From an uncultured Ellagibacter sp. (GTDB lineage: Bacteria > Actinomycetota > Coriobacteriia > Coriobacteriales > Eggerthellaceae): DNA of 29,193 nt. The position numbers were made by a program, and so were the translations under genes. This document shows, piece by piece, positions 22,682 to 29,193 of this stretch. The stretch spans positions 1 through 29,193 of the forward strand of contig NZ_CAKUAL010000021.1 of NCBI RefSeq assembly GCF_934636505.1. Direction: 5' to 3'. Each line of letters opens with the position of its first letter. Within the stretch, counting starts at the first letter, position 1. The notes beneath the pieces were generated by a model. That model saw only the letters and a list, made by a program, of their open reading frames with translations, had not been told where the DNA came from and did not search any database.

Positions 22682-23194
22682 ATGCGTGTGAGCGTCGAGC
22701 TTGAAGGGAATCTGCTGTCCGATCGATTCGGGAAGTACGCGCCTGAGGCTGACAGGCTCGAGGGCTTTCCCGTGCGCTCTTTCCCCATCCATATAGAGGA
22801 GGTGCCCGAAGGTAGCGCCTCGCTTGCGCTCGCGTTTATCGACTTCGACGCGATTCCCGTGGGCGGCTTTTGTTGGATTCATTGGTTGGCCTGCGATTTC
22901 GACCCGTCGACAACGTTCATTCCCGAAGATGCCTCGCGCACGGGAGCCATCGCGTGCACCCAGGGCGCGAACTCCAACTGGTCGCCGATGGCGCACGGCA
23001 GCTCGAATCCTGCTGTGTTCAATCGCTATTGCGGCCCCCAGCCGCCCGATAAGACGCATGTCTACACGCTCGCCGTCTACGCGCTCGATTGCAAGCTGGG
23101 GCTTTCCGAGGGGTACTACCTCAACGAGTTTCGCCGTGCGATCGAGGGCCACGTGCTCGCGAAGGCGGTCGTCGAGCTTCCGAGCCGCGCATAG
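22682..23194 (+). CDS. YbhB/YbcL family PEBP-like protein
   Basis: 170-aa member of the bacterial phosphatidylethanolamine-binding / Raf-kinase-inhibitor-like family. Visible signatures: IPVGGFCWIHWLACDF (family FTHWV strand), GANSNWSPMAHG (family GxNxxG) and YCGPQPPDKTHVYTLAVYALD (family GPxPPxGxHRY). The fold binds a small anionic ligand, but the cellular role of bacterial members is poorly defined. No signal peptide is visible, so it is cytosolic. AAAGGGG lies 7 nt before the ATG. It stands alone between feoB and the carboxylase operon. Confidence 0.88.
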   Translation: MRVSVELEGNLLSDRFGKYAPEADRLEGFPVRSFPIHIEEVPEGSASLALAFIDFDAIPVGGFCWIHWLACDFDPSTTFIPEDASRTGAIACTQGANSNWSPMAHGSSNPAVFNRYCGPQPPDKTHVYTLAVYALDCKLGLSEGYYLNEFRRAIEGHVLAKAVVELPSRA

Positions 23195-23326
23195 TCAAGC
23201 CAGGCGCGCCAATCGCCCAGCCGAGTTTGCCCAACCCGCCCAGTGAAGCACGAACTACGCTCATTGCTCCGCGCGCTCGCGCCGCCTACCCGTTCATGTG
23301 TTGCTTGTCCGTGAAATTCGGATGCC

Positions 23327-23361
23327 AGAAGGCCGCTTGCGCGGCCTTCTCCTATAATTTT
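23327..23361 (+). terminator. Terminator hairpin abutting a TATAAT box
   Basis: AGAAGGCCGC (23327-23336) pairs perfectly with GCGGCCTTCT (23341-23350) around TTGC, and CCTATAATTTTG follows. It probably ends the PEBP transcript. The downstream TATAAT (23353-23358) may be the -10 of the next operon, though no -35 is visible because that position lies in the hairpin. Confidence 0.7.
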
Positions 23362-23404
23362 GATTTCGTTCTTTGACTTAAACAACCGAAGGAGGTGTGA
23401 GTTC

Positions 23405-25291
23405 ATGCCACGGCTTCAAATTATGGATACCACCATCCGTGACGGCCAGCAGAGCTTGTGGGCCACGCGCATGCAGATCGGCGATATGCTGCCGATTCTG
23501 CCGAAGATGGACCGAGTAGGGTATTGGGCTATCGAGGCTTGGGGTGGCGCAACGTTCGATACGTGCCTGCGCTTCCTCGACGAGAATCCTTGGGAGCGCC
23601 TGCGCTCCATCAAGGCGAACACCCCGAACACGCCGCTTTCGATGCTCTCTCGCGGACAAAATTTGGTTGGCTACAAGCATTACTCGCGCGAGATCTGCAA
23701 CCGCTTCATCAAGGCGGCCAACCGAAACGGCATCCATGTGTTCCGCGTGTTCGACGCGCTGAACGACATTCGAAACGTGGTGGACAACGCCGACGCTATC
23801 AAGGAGTGCGGTGCGCATTTCGAAGGCGCCATCTCGTATACCATCAGCCCTGTTCACACGCTTGATAGCTTCCTTGACTACGGTCAACAGCTCAAGGATC
23901 TGGGCGCCGACTCCATCTGCATCAAGGATATGGCGGGCATGCTCACGCCGTATCGCACCGAGCGCATCGTGAAGGCGTTCAATGCGGAAATCGGTCTGCC
24001 CCTGCACCTGCATTGCCACTATGTCGGCGGCATGGCCCCGGCAAACTACATCAAGGCCGCCGAGGCTGGTGCCGCGATCGTTGACACGGCGACCGCGCCA
24101 CTCGCTTTCGGCAACTCCCAGCCCGCCGTCGAGATGCTTGCGGCGGCGCTCCAGGAGAGCCGTTACGATACCGGTCTTGACCTGGGTCTTCTGTTCGAGA
24201 TTGCGGAATACTGGGAAGGCGTGCGCAAGCGCTGCCACTACAAGCGCGGCGTTTCCTCGCTCACGCACATGAAGGTGTATTCCCACCAGGTTCCGGGCGG
24301 CATGATGTCGAACCTCATGAGCCAGCTGGAAATCCAGAACGCCACGGACCGCCTGGGCGAGGTTATGGCCGAAATCCCGAAGGTCCGCGCCGAGGTCGGC
24401 TATCCGCCGCTCGTCACGCCGATGTCCCAGATCGTGGGCACGCAGGCCGTGTTCAACGTGATCACGGGCAAGCGCTGGAGCGTCGTGTCCAAGGAGATGA
24501 AGGACTACATCTGCGGCTACTACGGCAAGGCACCCGGCCGCATGGACAAGGAAATCGTGAAGAAGGTCGTGGGCAACTCCGACGTCCTCGATCCCGATAT
24601 TGCGCCCGGTTCGCTCGTCACCACGACGTTTGACGAGGTGGCGGAAGAAATCGGAGACCTCGCGCAGAGCGAGGAAGACGTCCTCATGTATGCGCTGTTC
24701 CCCAACGAGGCGCGCACATACCTGAGCAAGCACCGCACGTCCGAGAAGGTTGACTTCTTGCTCGAGCAGGAATCGAGCGGTACCAAGGAGGAAGATTACG
24801 TGGATATCAATCAGATTCGCGAGCTGGTTCGCGTTGCCGAGGAAAGCGGCGTCGGCGAAATCGTAGTCGAAGAGGAAGGCACCCGCATCGCAGTGCGCAT
24901 GCCCGGCCAGGCTGTGGCCGCCCCTGCGGCAGCCGCCGTCCCCGCTGCGGCTCCTACCGCTGCCGTGGCTCCCGCCCCTGCGGCGCCCGCTCCCGCGCAG
25001 GAGAGCGAGCACCCCGCCAACTGGTATGCCGTGAAGGCGCCGATGGTGGGCACCTTCTATGCCGCACCGGCCCCCGATGAGCCGCCGTTCGTCAAGGTGG
25101 GCGACGAGGTTGCCGCCAATCAGACGCTGTGCATCGTCGAGGCGATGAAGCTCATGAACGAGATCACCGCCGAGGAGATGGGCACTGTTCGCGAGGTGTG
25201 CGTCGAGGACGCCACCCCGGTTGAGTTCGGCACCGTGCTCTTCTACATCGAGCCGCATGCGAAGACCCCGCTTGTCTCGGAGCAGTCATAA
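23405..25291 (+). CDS. Carboxyltransferase fused to biotin carboxyl carrier (pyruvate carboxylase B / OadA type)
   Basis: 628 aa. Residues 1-~450 form the carboxyltransferase barrel shared by pyruvate carboxylase and oxaloacetate decarboxylase alpha: MDTTIRDGQQSLWATRM at the N-terminus, IKDMAGMLTP, and metal ligands in HLHCH at 201-205. Residues ~466-500 look like the N-terminus of AccB. An Ala/Pro linker follows, then a biotinyl domain with APMVGTFYAAPAPDEPPF (AccB-type thumb) and EAMKLMNEI with biotin Lys582. With accC immediately downstream (1-nt TAATG overlap) the pair can form a two-subunit pyruvate carboxylase making oxaloacetate. No OadB/OadG sodium-pump subunits are here, so decarboxylase is less likely. 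The ATG at 23405 has AGGAGGT 9 nt upstream; extension to 23360 is unsupported. Confidence 0.9.
   Translation: MPRLQIMDTTIRDGQQSLWATRMQIGDMLPILPKMDRVGYWAIEAWGGATFDTCLRFLDENPWERLRSIKANTPNTPLSMLSRGQNLVGYKHYSREICNRFIKAANRNGIHVFRVFDALNDIRNVVDNADAIKECGAHFEGAISYTISPVHTLDSFLDYGQQLKDLGADSICIKDMAGMLTPYRTERIVKAFNAEIGLPLHLHCHYVGGMAPANYIKAAEAGAAIVDTATAPLAFGNSQPAVEMLAAALQESRYDTGLDLGLLFEIAEYWEGVRKRCHYKRGVSSLTHMKVYSHQVPGGMMSNLMSQLEIQNATDRLGEVMAEIPKVRAEVGYPPLVTPMSQIVGTQAVFNVITGKRWSVVSKEMKDYICGYYGKAPGRMDKEIVKKVVGNSDVLDPDIAPGSLVTTTFDEVAEEIGDLAQSEEDVLMYALFPNEARTYLSKHRTSEKVDFLLEQESSGTKEEDYVDINQIRELVRVAEESGVGEIVVEEEGTRIAVRMPGQAVAAPAAAAVPAAAPTAAVAPAPAAPAPAQESEHPANWYAVKAPMVGTFYAAPAPDEPPFVKVGDEVAANQTLCIVEAMKLMNEITAEEMGTVREVCVEDATPVEFGTVLFYIEPHAKTPLVSEQS
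24785..25291 (+). promoter_or_regulatory. Internal ribosome binding site and GTG start for a free AccB-like carrier
   Basis: Inside the fusion gene AAGGAGG (24785-24791) stands 8 nt before an in-frame GTG at 24800. From there the product would be 163 aa beginning MDINQIRELVRVAEESGVG, which is how stand-alone AccB proteins begin, with biotin at Lys117. The site is as strong as the operon's own start. It may give a second, shorter protein from the same mRNA, or be a relic of separate genes. Confidence 0.55.
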
Positions 25292-26643
25292 TGTTTAAGA
25301 AGATTCTCATCGCCAATCGCGGGGAAGTTGCGCTGCGCGTCATGCGTGCCTGCAAGGAACTCGGGGTGAAGACCGTGGCGGTTTACTCGACCGCCGACGA
25401 GGACACCTACCCGGTTCGCTACGCTGACGAAAAGGTTTGCATCGGACCTGCTCAGGCGAATAAAAGCTATCTCGTGATGTCGAACATCATCGAGGCGGCG
25501 AAGATTACCGGCGCCGAGGCGATCCATCCCGGCTACGGCTTCTTGGCTGAAAACGCCGACTTCGCCCGCGCCTGTGTTGACAACGACCTCGTGTTCATCG
25601 GGCCTTCCGCCGAGTGCATCGAGCGCATGGGCGACAAGTCCTCCGCTCGCGAGACCATGAAGGCTTGCGGCGTCCCCACGGTGCCCGGCTCCGACGGCTG
25701 CATCGACACCGTCGAGGAGGCGCGCACCTTCGCTGAGGAAGTCGGCTACCCGGTGCTCATCAAGGCCACGGCAGGCGGCGGCGGCAAGGGCATGCGCGAA
25801 GTGCACGACCCGGCCGACCTCGAGTCCCACTACAAGGCTGCTCGCGCCGAGGCGGGTGCGGCGTTCGGCAACGACGGAGTGTACCTCGAGAAGCTCGTGC
25901 TGCGCCCTCGCCACGTCGAGGTGCAGGTGCTCGCCGACAACCACGGCAACAACGTGGCGCTTTGCGAGCGCGACTGCTCGGTGCAGCGTCGCCATCAGAA
26001 GCTCATCGAAGAGGCTCCGTCCCCGGTGCTTACCGAGGAGCTGCGTCGCGCGATGGGCGTTGCAGCCATCAAAGCGGTGCGCGCGGTCGACTACAAAAAC
26101 GCCGGCACGATCGAGTTTCTGCTCGACACCACGGGCAAGTTCTACTTCATGGAGATGAACACGCGCGTGCAGGTCGAGCATCCCGTTTCCGAGCAGATCA
26201 CGGGCACCGATATCATCAAAGAGCAGCTGCGAATTGCGGCTGGCGAACCTATGAGCTGCGCCGATCGCGCTCCGTTTACCCCCTTCGGCCATGCGATGGA
26301 GTTCCGCATCAACGCCGAGGACCCCGATCACGGCTTCCGTCCGTGCCCGGGCAAGATCACGCGCTTCGAGCCCCCGATGGGCCCGGGCGTGCGCGTGGAG
26401 ACCTACGTTCACGAAGGCTCCTCTATTTCGCCGTATTATGACTCCATGGTGGCGAAGGTCATCGTGAGCGGGCAGGATCGCGAGGAATGCCTTGCACGCG
26501 GTCGCCGCGCGCTCGACGAGTTCAAGATCGAAGGCATCGCCACCACGTTGCCGTTCCACCGTCGCGTGCTCGACAACGAGGTGTTCCGTGCGGGTGAAGC
26601 CACGACTGACTTCATCGAGACCCAGATGGGAGACTTGTTATGA
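25291..26643 (+). CDS. accC: Biotin carboxylase
   Basis: ATP-dependent carboxylation of biotin on the carrier encoded just upstream. 450 aa, full length. ATP-grasp features: FKKILIANRGEVALRVMRAC at the N-terminus; IHPGYGFLAENADFA; glycine loop AGGGGKGM at 161-168; VEVQVLADNHGN; the catalytic EMNTRVQVEHPVSE from 288 with Arg292 and Glu296; and a C-terminal FRINAEDP lobe. The ATG overlaps the upstream TAA (TAATG) and the stop overlaps the next ATG (ATGA), so translation is coupled on both sides. It can serve pyruvate carboxylase, acetyl-CoA carboxylase, or both. Confidence 0.95.
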   Translation: MFKKILIANRGEVALRVMRACKELGVKTVAVYSTADEDTYPVRYADEKVCIGPAQANKSYLVMSNIIEAAKITGAEAIHPGYGFLAENADFARACVDNDLVFIGPSAECIERMGDKSSARETMKACGVPTVPGSDGCIDTVEEARTFAEEVGYPVLIKATAGGGGKGMREVHDPADLESHYKAARAEAGAAFGNDGVYLEKLVLRPRHVEVQVLADNHGNNVALCERDCSVQRRHQKLIEEAPSPVLTEELRRAMGVAAIKAVRAVDYKNAGTIEFLLDTTGKFYFMEMNTRVQVEHPVSEQITGTDIIKEQLRIAAGEPMSCADRAPFTPFGHAMEFRINAEDPDHGFRPCPGKITRFEPPMGPGVRVETYVHEGSSISPYYDSMVAKVIVSGQDREECLARGRRALDEFKIEGIATTLPFHRRVLDNEVFRAGEATTDFIETQMGDLL

Positions 26644-26993
26644 GTGAGTTGAACGTCGAAGGTATGGCGCTCGCCCCGGGCGTCGTGGAAACAATCGTGT
26701 CCATTGCGGTCAGCGAGGTCGAGGGCGTTGCGTGCGTCGGCTCGGCGGGCGCTCAGGGCCGCGGCATCCGCGCCGTGTTCGGCCAGAAGCCGTCGACCCA
26801 GGGCATCGAAATCACCGTAAACGAAGACAACAAACTGGCAGTCGCCGTGCGCATCGAGGTCTACTACGGCTTCGTGCTTCCCGAGGTCGCGTCCAGCTTG
26901 CGCCAGGCTGTGGCCGATGCGGTGGCAAGCCAGGTCGGCGTCGAGGTTGCCTCGGTCGATGTCTACATCGACGGCATCCAGTTCGCCGAATAG
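26640..26993 (+). CDS. Asp23/Gls24 envelope stress response protein
   Basis: 117-aa Asp23 (DUF322) family protein: GMALAPGVVETIVSIAVSEVEGV, DNKLAVAVRIEVYYGFVLPEVA and the C-terminal VASVDVYIDGIQF. Relatives sit at the membrane in Gram-positives and are tied to envelope or alkaline stress; several are encoded between accC and nusB (the YqhY position), where they are thought to influence lipid synthesis. It overlaps accC by ATGA, with nusB 7 bp further on. It has no membrane segment of its own. Confidence 0.92.
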   Translation: MSELNVEGMALAPGVVETIVSIAVSEVEGVACVGSAGAQGRGIRAVFGQKPSTQGIEITVNEDNKLAVAVRIEVYYGFVLPEVASSLRQAVADAVASQVGVEVASVDVYIDGIQFAE

Positions 26994-27000
26994 GAGATCA

Positions 27001-27672
27001 ATGGCATCACGACGACATGAACGCACCGCTGCGCGTCAAAGCGCGCTCCAGGTGCTCTATACCAGTGAAATAAAGGGCACGCGTCCGTCCGACCTGCTCG
27101 ATTCGGGCCTTGTGCTCGAAGACGACGGCAAGTCGCTTTCGGACTACGCGATCGGGCTGATCGAGGGCGTCGACGAGAAGATGCTCCCCATCGACGTGCG
27201 CCTCAATTCGACCTCCGAGAACTGGAAGCTTAACCGCATGCCCATCGTTGACCGCTGCATCCTGCGTCTGGCGACGTACGAGATGCTCTTCGTCGACGAG
27301 GTGCCGGTCTCGGTCGCCATCAACGAAGCGGTCGAACTGGCGAAGGATTTCGGTGGCGAAGACGAGTCGCCCCGTTTCGTGAACGGTGTTTTGGGCCGCA
27401 TTGCCCGTCAGCTCGAGGAGGACGCGAAAGATCCCGAGGCGGCGCGCCGTCGAGAGGAAGAGGCCCTGGCGGCCTACGCGTTCCCGACCAATGAAGAAGA
27501 TTCTGCAGCTGAAACCGCTGGCGAGCAGCCTGCATCCGAAGGCGCCGTTGAGAACGCGCCCGCGGCAGAAGGCGAGGATACCTCGGCCGATGCCGCATCG
27601 CTCGAAGAGCCGGCTTGCGCAGCAGAGGAACCGACCTGTGCTCCCGAGGAGCCGGCGAATGTCGGACTCTAA
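27001..27672 (+). CDS. nusB: Transcription antitermination factor NusB with long acidic tail
   Basis: RNA-binding partner of NusE in rRNA antitermination. Residues 1-140 are the all-helical NusB domain: RRHERTAARQSALQVLYTSE, NWKLNRMPIVDRCILRLATYEML, VPVSVAINEAVELAKDFGGE and FVNGVLGRIARQL. The protein is 223 aa, versus about 130-150 usual; residues ~145-223 form a low-complexity Ala/Glu/Pro tail. The ATG at 27001 follows TAGGAG by 4 nt. The tail end overlaps xseB by 14 nt. Confidence 0.95.
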   Translation: MASRRHERTAARQSALQVLYTSEIKGTRPSDLLDSGLVLEDDGKSLSDYAIGLIEGVDEKMLPIDVRLNSTSENWKLNRMPIVDRCILRLATYEMLFVDEVPVSVAINEAVELAKDFGGEDESPRFVNGVLGRIARQLEEDAKDPEAARRREEEALAAYAFPTNEEDSAAETAGEQPASEGAVENAPAAEGEDTSADAASLEEPACAAEEPTCAPEEPANVGL

Positions 27673-27973
27673 CGTTGCATCGTACGATCAGGTTCGCGAC
27701 CGCCTCGATGAAATCGTCGAGGCGGTAAGCGCGCCCGGCATCTCGCTTGACGAAGCGCTCGCGCTCTACGAGGAGGCGGTGAAGCTCGGCCTTTCCGCAT
27801 GCGATCTGTCTGAGGAAGGCGCCGAGGAGCTTCTCGAGCAGGATGCTGCAAACCTCACAACCAAGCAGGGCGAACAGGCCGACCAGGCCGACGCATCCGA
27901 CGATCAAAGCTCGCCTTCCCAGGGCGAGGCGGCAGCTGCACGCCAAGACGAGGCGGCGTCGACTGCGCGATAG
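27659..27973 (+). CDS. xseB: Exodeoxyribonuclease VII small subunit
   Basis: 104 aa. Residues 8-60 form the XseB helical hairpin (QVRDRLDEIVEAVSAPGISLDEALALYEEAVKLGLSAC). XseB binds XseA to make the single-strand exonuclease. Residues 65-104 are a Gln/Ala/Asp-rich tail not found in typical members (70-80 aa). The ATG at 27659 lies within the end of nusB, with GAGGAG 7 nt upstream. xseA is not next to it and must be elsewhere. Confidence 0.88.
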   Translation: MSDSNVASYDQVRDRLDEIVEAVSAPGISLDEALALYEEAVKLGLSACDLSEEGAEELLEQDAANLTTKQGEQADQADASDDQSSPSQGEAAAARQDEAASTAR

Positions 27974-28022
27974 CACCGCTTTTGCGACGAAGGCGCGAGG
28001 GGAAAAGAGGAGTTCTTGCATC

Positions 28023-29193
28023 ATGGCGAATAAGCGCATACTTGACGTGGTCGATTCACCTGCCGACCTGAAACTTCTCACCGACGATGAGCTTTCGATT
28101 CTTGCTCGCGAGATCAGGGAGCAGATCATCACCACCACTTCTAAAACGGGTGGCCATGTGGCGTCGTCCCTTGGCGCGGTCGAGATTATCCTTGCAGTTC
28201 ACAGCCTTCTTAACTGCCCCGAAGACAAGTTCATCTTCGACGTGGGGCACCAGTCGTATGCGCACAAGCTCGTGACGGGGCGGCGCGACTGCTTCGACAC
28301 GCTGCGCACGTTCCACGGCATTTCAGGCTTCCCGAAGCCCTCTGAGAGCGAATACGACGTACACGCCTCCGGGCACGCGTCCGACTCGCTTTCGATTGCC
28401 GTGGGGCTTGCCAAGGCGCGAGCGCTTTCGGGCGGCACGAACAAGATCGTCGCGCTCATCGGCGACGCGGCGTTAGGCGGAGGCATGGCCTTCGAGGCGC
28501 TCAACTACATCGGGCAGGCCCAGCTTCCCATGGTCATCATCCTGAACGACAACGAGATGTCCATCTCGCGCAACGTCGGCGCGCTCATGAAGCACCTTGG
28601 CTATTTGCGCACGTCATCGTCGTATCGCACGACGCGCGACCGCGTGCAGGAAGCCATGGAGCAATCGGGCGCTCTTGGCAGCGCCCTCATGCATTTCGGG
28701 CGCAACGCGAAGGAATCGATGAAGCAGTTCGTCATTCCTCACTCGATGATCTTCGAGCAGCTGGGCATCGTGTGCACGACGCCGGTCGACGGGCACAATA
28801 TCCACGAGCTGAAGGAAATGCTCTCGACGTGTCTGGCCTCTGACGGTCCGGTGCTCATGCACGTGGTCACCAAGAAGGGCGCCGGGTACGGTCCCGCGAT
28901 GGCGGAGCCGACGCGTTTCCATGGTACGGGTCCTTACGATATCGCCACGGGCAAGGCCCTAAAGAAGCCCGCGAAGGCGCCGAGCTATACCTCGGTGTTC
29001 GGGAAGGCTCTTTTGGACGAGGCGCGCGCCGACGAGCGCATCGTCGCGATCACTGCCGCGATGGAAAGCGGCACGGGCCTCACCGACTTCGAGAAGGAGT
29101 TCCCCGATCGCTTCATCGACGTAGGCATTTGCGAGGAGAACGCGGCCGGTATGGCGGCGGGGCTTGCCATCGGCGGGAGCAAGCCGGTGTTTG
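28023..29193 (+). CDS. dxs: 1-deoxy-D-xylulose-5-phosphate synthase, 3' end outside window
   Basis: First enzyme of the MEP isoprenoid pathway, joining pyruvate and glyceraldehyde 3-phosphate with thiamine diphosphate. The first 390 codons are present with no stop; full-length enzymes are about 620-640 aa. Recognised: DLKLLTDDELSILAREIR, TGGHVASSLGAVEIILAVH, FDVGHQSYAHKLVTGR, LNDNEMSISRNVGALM, TTPVDGHNIHEL and HVVTKKGAGYGPA. The second domain starts at about 325 with AITAAMESGTGL. Several hallmark positions differ: GHASDS for GHSSTS, GDA (147-149) for the ThDP motif GDG, and GICEENAA for GIAEQHA/GIAEEHA, with the first Glu kept. The ATG at 28023 has GAGGAG about 10 nt upstream, 49 bp after xseB. 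It may be a lineage variant or a Dxs-like paralogue. Confidence 0.88.
   Translation, partial: MANKRILDVVDSPADLKLLTDDELSILAREIREQIITTTSKTGGHVASSLGAVEIILAVHSLLNCPEDKFIFDVGHQSYAHKLVTGRRDCFDTLRTFHGISGFPKPSESEYDVHASGHASDSLSIAVGLAKARALSGGTNKIVALIGDAALGGGMAFEALNYIGQAQLPMVIILNDNEMSISRNVGALMKHLGYLRTSSSYRTTRDRVQEAMEQSGALGSALMHFGRNAKESMKQFVIPHSMIFEQLGIVCTTPVDGHNIHELKEMLSTCLASDGPVLMHVVTKKGAGYGPAMAEPTRFHGTGPYDIATGKALKKPAKAPSYTSVFGKALLDEARADERIVAITAAMESGTGLTDFEKEFPDRFIDVGICEENAAGMAAGLAIGGSKPVF

Noticed and set aside
19427..23152. A 1241-codon open frame on the minus strand
   Set aside because: It lies antisense to the HAD, FeoAB and PEBP genes, whose motifs are unmistakable. High GC removes stops from this frame, and the translation is Arg/His-rich with no family resemblance.
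23405..25291. Sodium-pumping oxaloacetate decarboxylase
   Set aside because: No OadB or OadG gene is in the neighbourhood and accC is directly coupled, which fits a carboxylase better. The possibility is not fully excluded.
1..29193. tRNA, rRNA, CRISPR, insertion sequence or prophage
   Set aside because: I looked through the spacers and found no cloverleaf, regularly spaced repeats, transposase or integrase motifs.

Overview
The window is GC-rich, densely coded bacterial DNA with mostly plus-strand genes, GTG and ATG starts and clear Shine-Dalgarno sites. Gene content fits a gut-type anaerobic actinobacterium of the Coriobacteriia, most likely Eggerthellaceae. Pointers are the Fe-S/flavin enoate reductase, the prs-pth pair, the FeoA-FeoB fusion, the tandem PPK2 protein and the order carboxyltransferase/BCCP - accC - asp23 - nusB - xseB - dxs. 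The genus cannot be fixed from sequence alone. I recognise no tRNA, rRNA, CRISPR array, phage or transposase; this is chromosomal housekeeping DNA with lineage-specific accessory genes.

Layout: 1-1937 is an old-yellow-enzyme oxidoreductase cut by the window edge. 1938-2555 is a repeat-rich spacer leading to an XRE / zinc-ribbon / TipAS-like regulator. 3735-5276 is prs-pth, closed by a good terminator. Next come a drug-type MFS transporter with a structured leader, an orphan lipoprotein and a Uup-like ABC-F ATPase. A ChbG/YdjC deacetylase (minus) is divergent from a GT-C glycosyltransferase, with a 12-bp inverted repeat between them. An AzgA-type purine permease, an SDR oxidoreductase and a convergent beta-carbonic anhydrase follow. 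YigZ plus a double-domain polyphosphate:nucleotide phosphotransferase form a two-gene operon. Then come a Cof-type HAD phosphatase, FeoAB and a PEBP-like protein.

The last 5.8 kb is a tight operon: a pyruvate-carboxylase/OadA-type carboxyltransferase fused to an acetyl-CoA-carboxylase-type biotin carrier, biotin carboxylase, Asp23, NusB, XseB and Dxs (cut by the window end). Junctions overlap or lie close together (TAATG, ATGA, a 14-nt nusB/xseB overlap).

The most interesting observation is a strong ribosome binding site with an in-frame GTG inside the fusion gene (position 24800), exactly where an AccB-like protein would begin. The gene may therefore make both a full carboxyltransferase-carrier and a free biotin carrier for a second enzyme. 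Other second-look items are short decayed direct repeats that span stop codons of several genes and recur about 50-65 nt downstream, a ~29-nt imperfect inverted repeat upstream of the TipAS regulator, and non-canonical cofactor motifs in Dxs.
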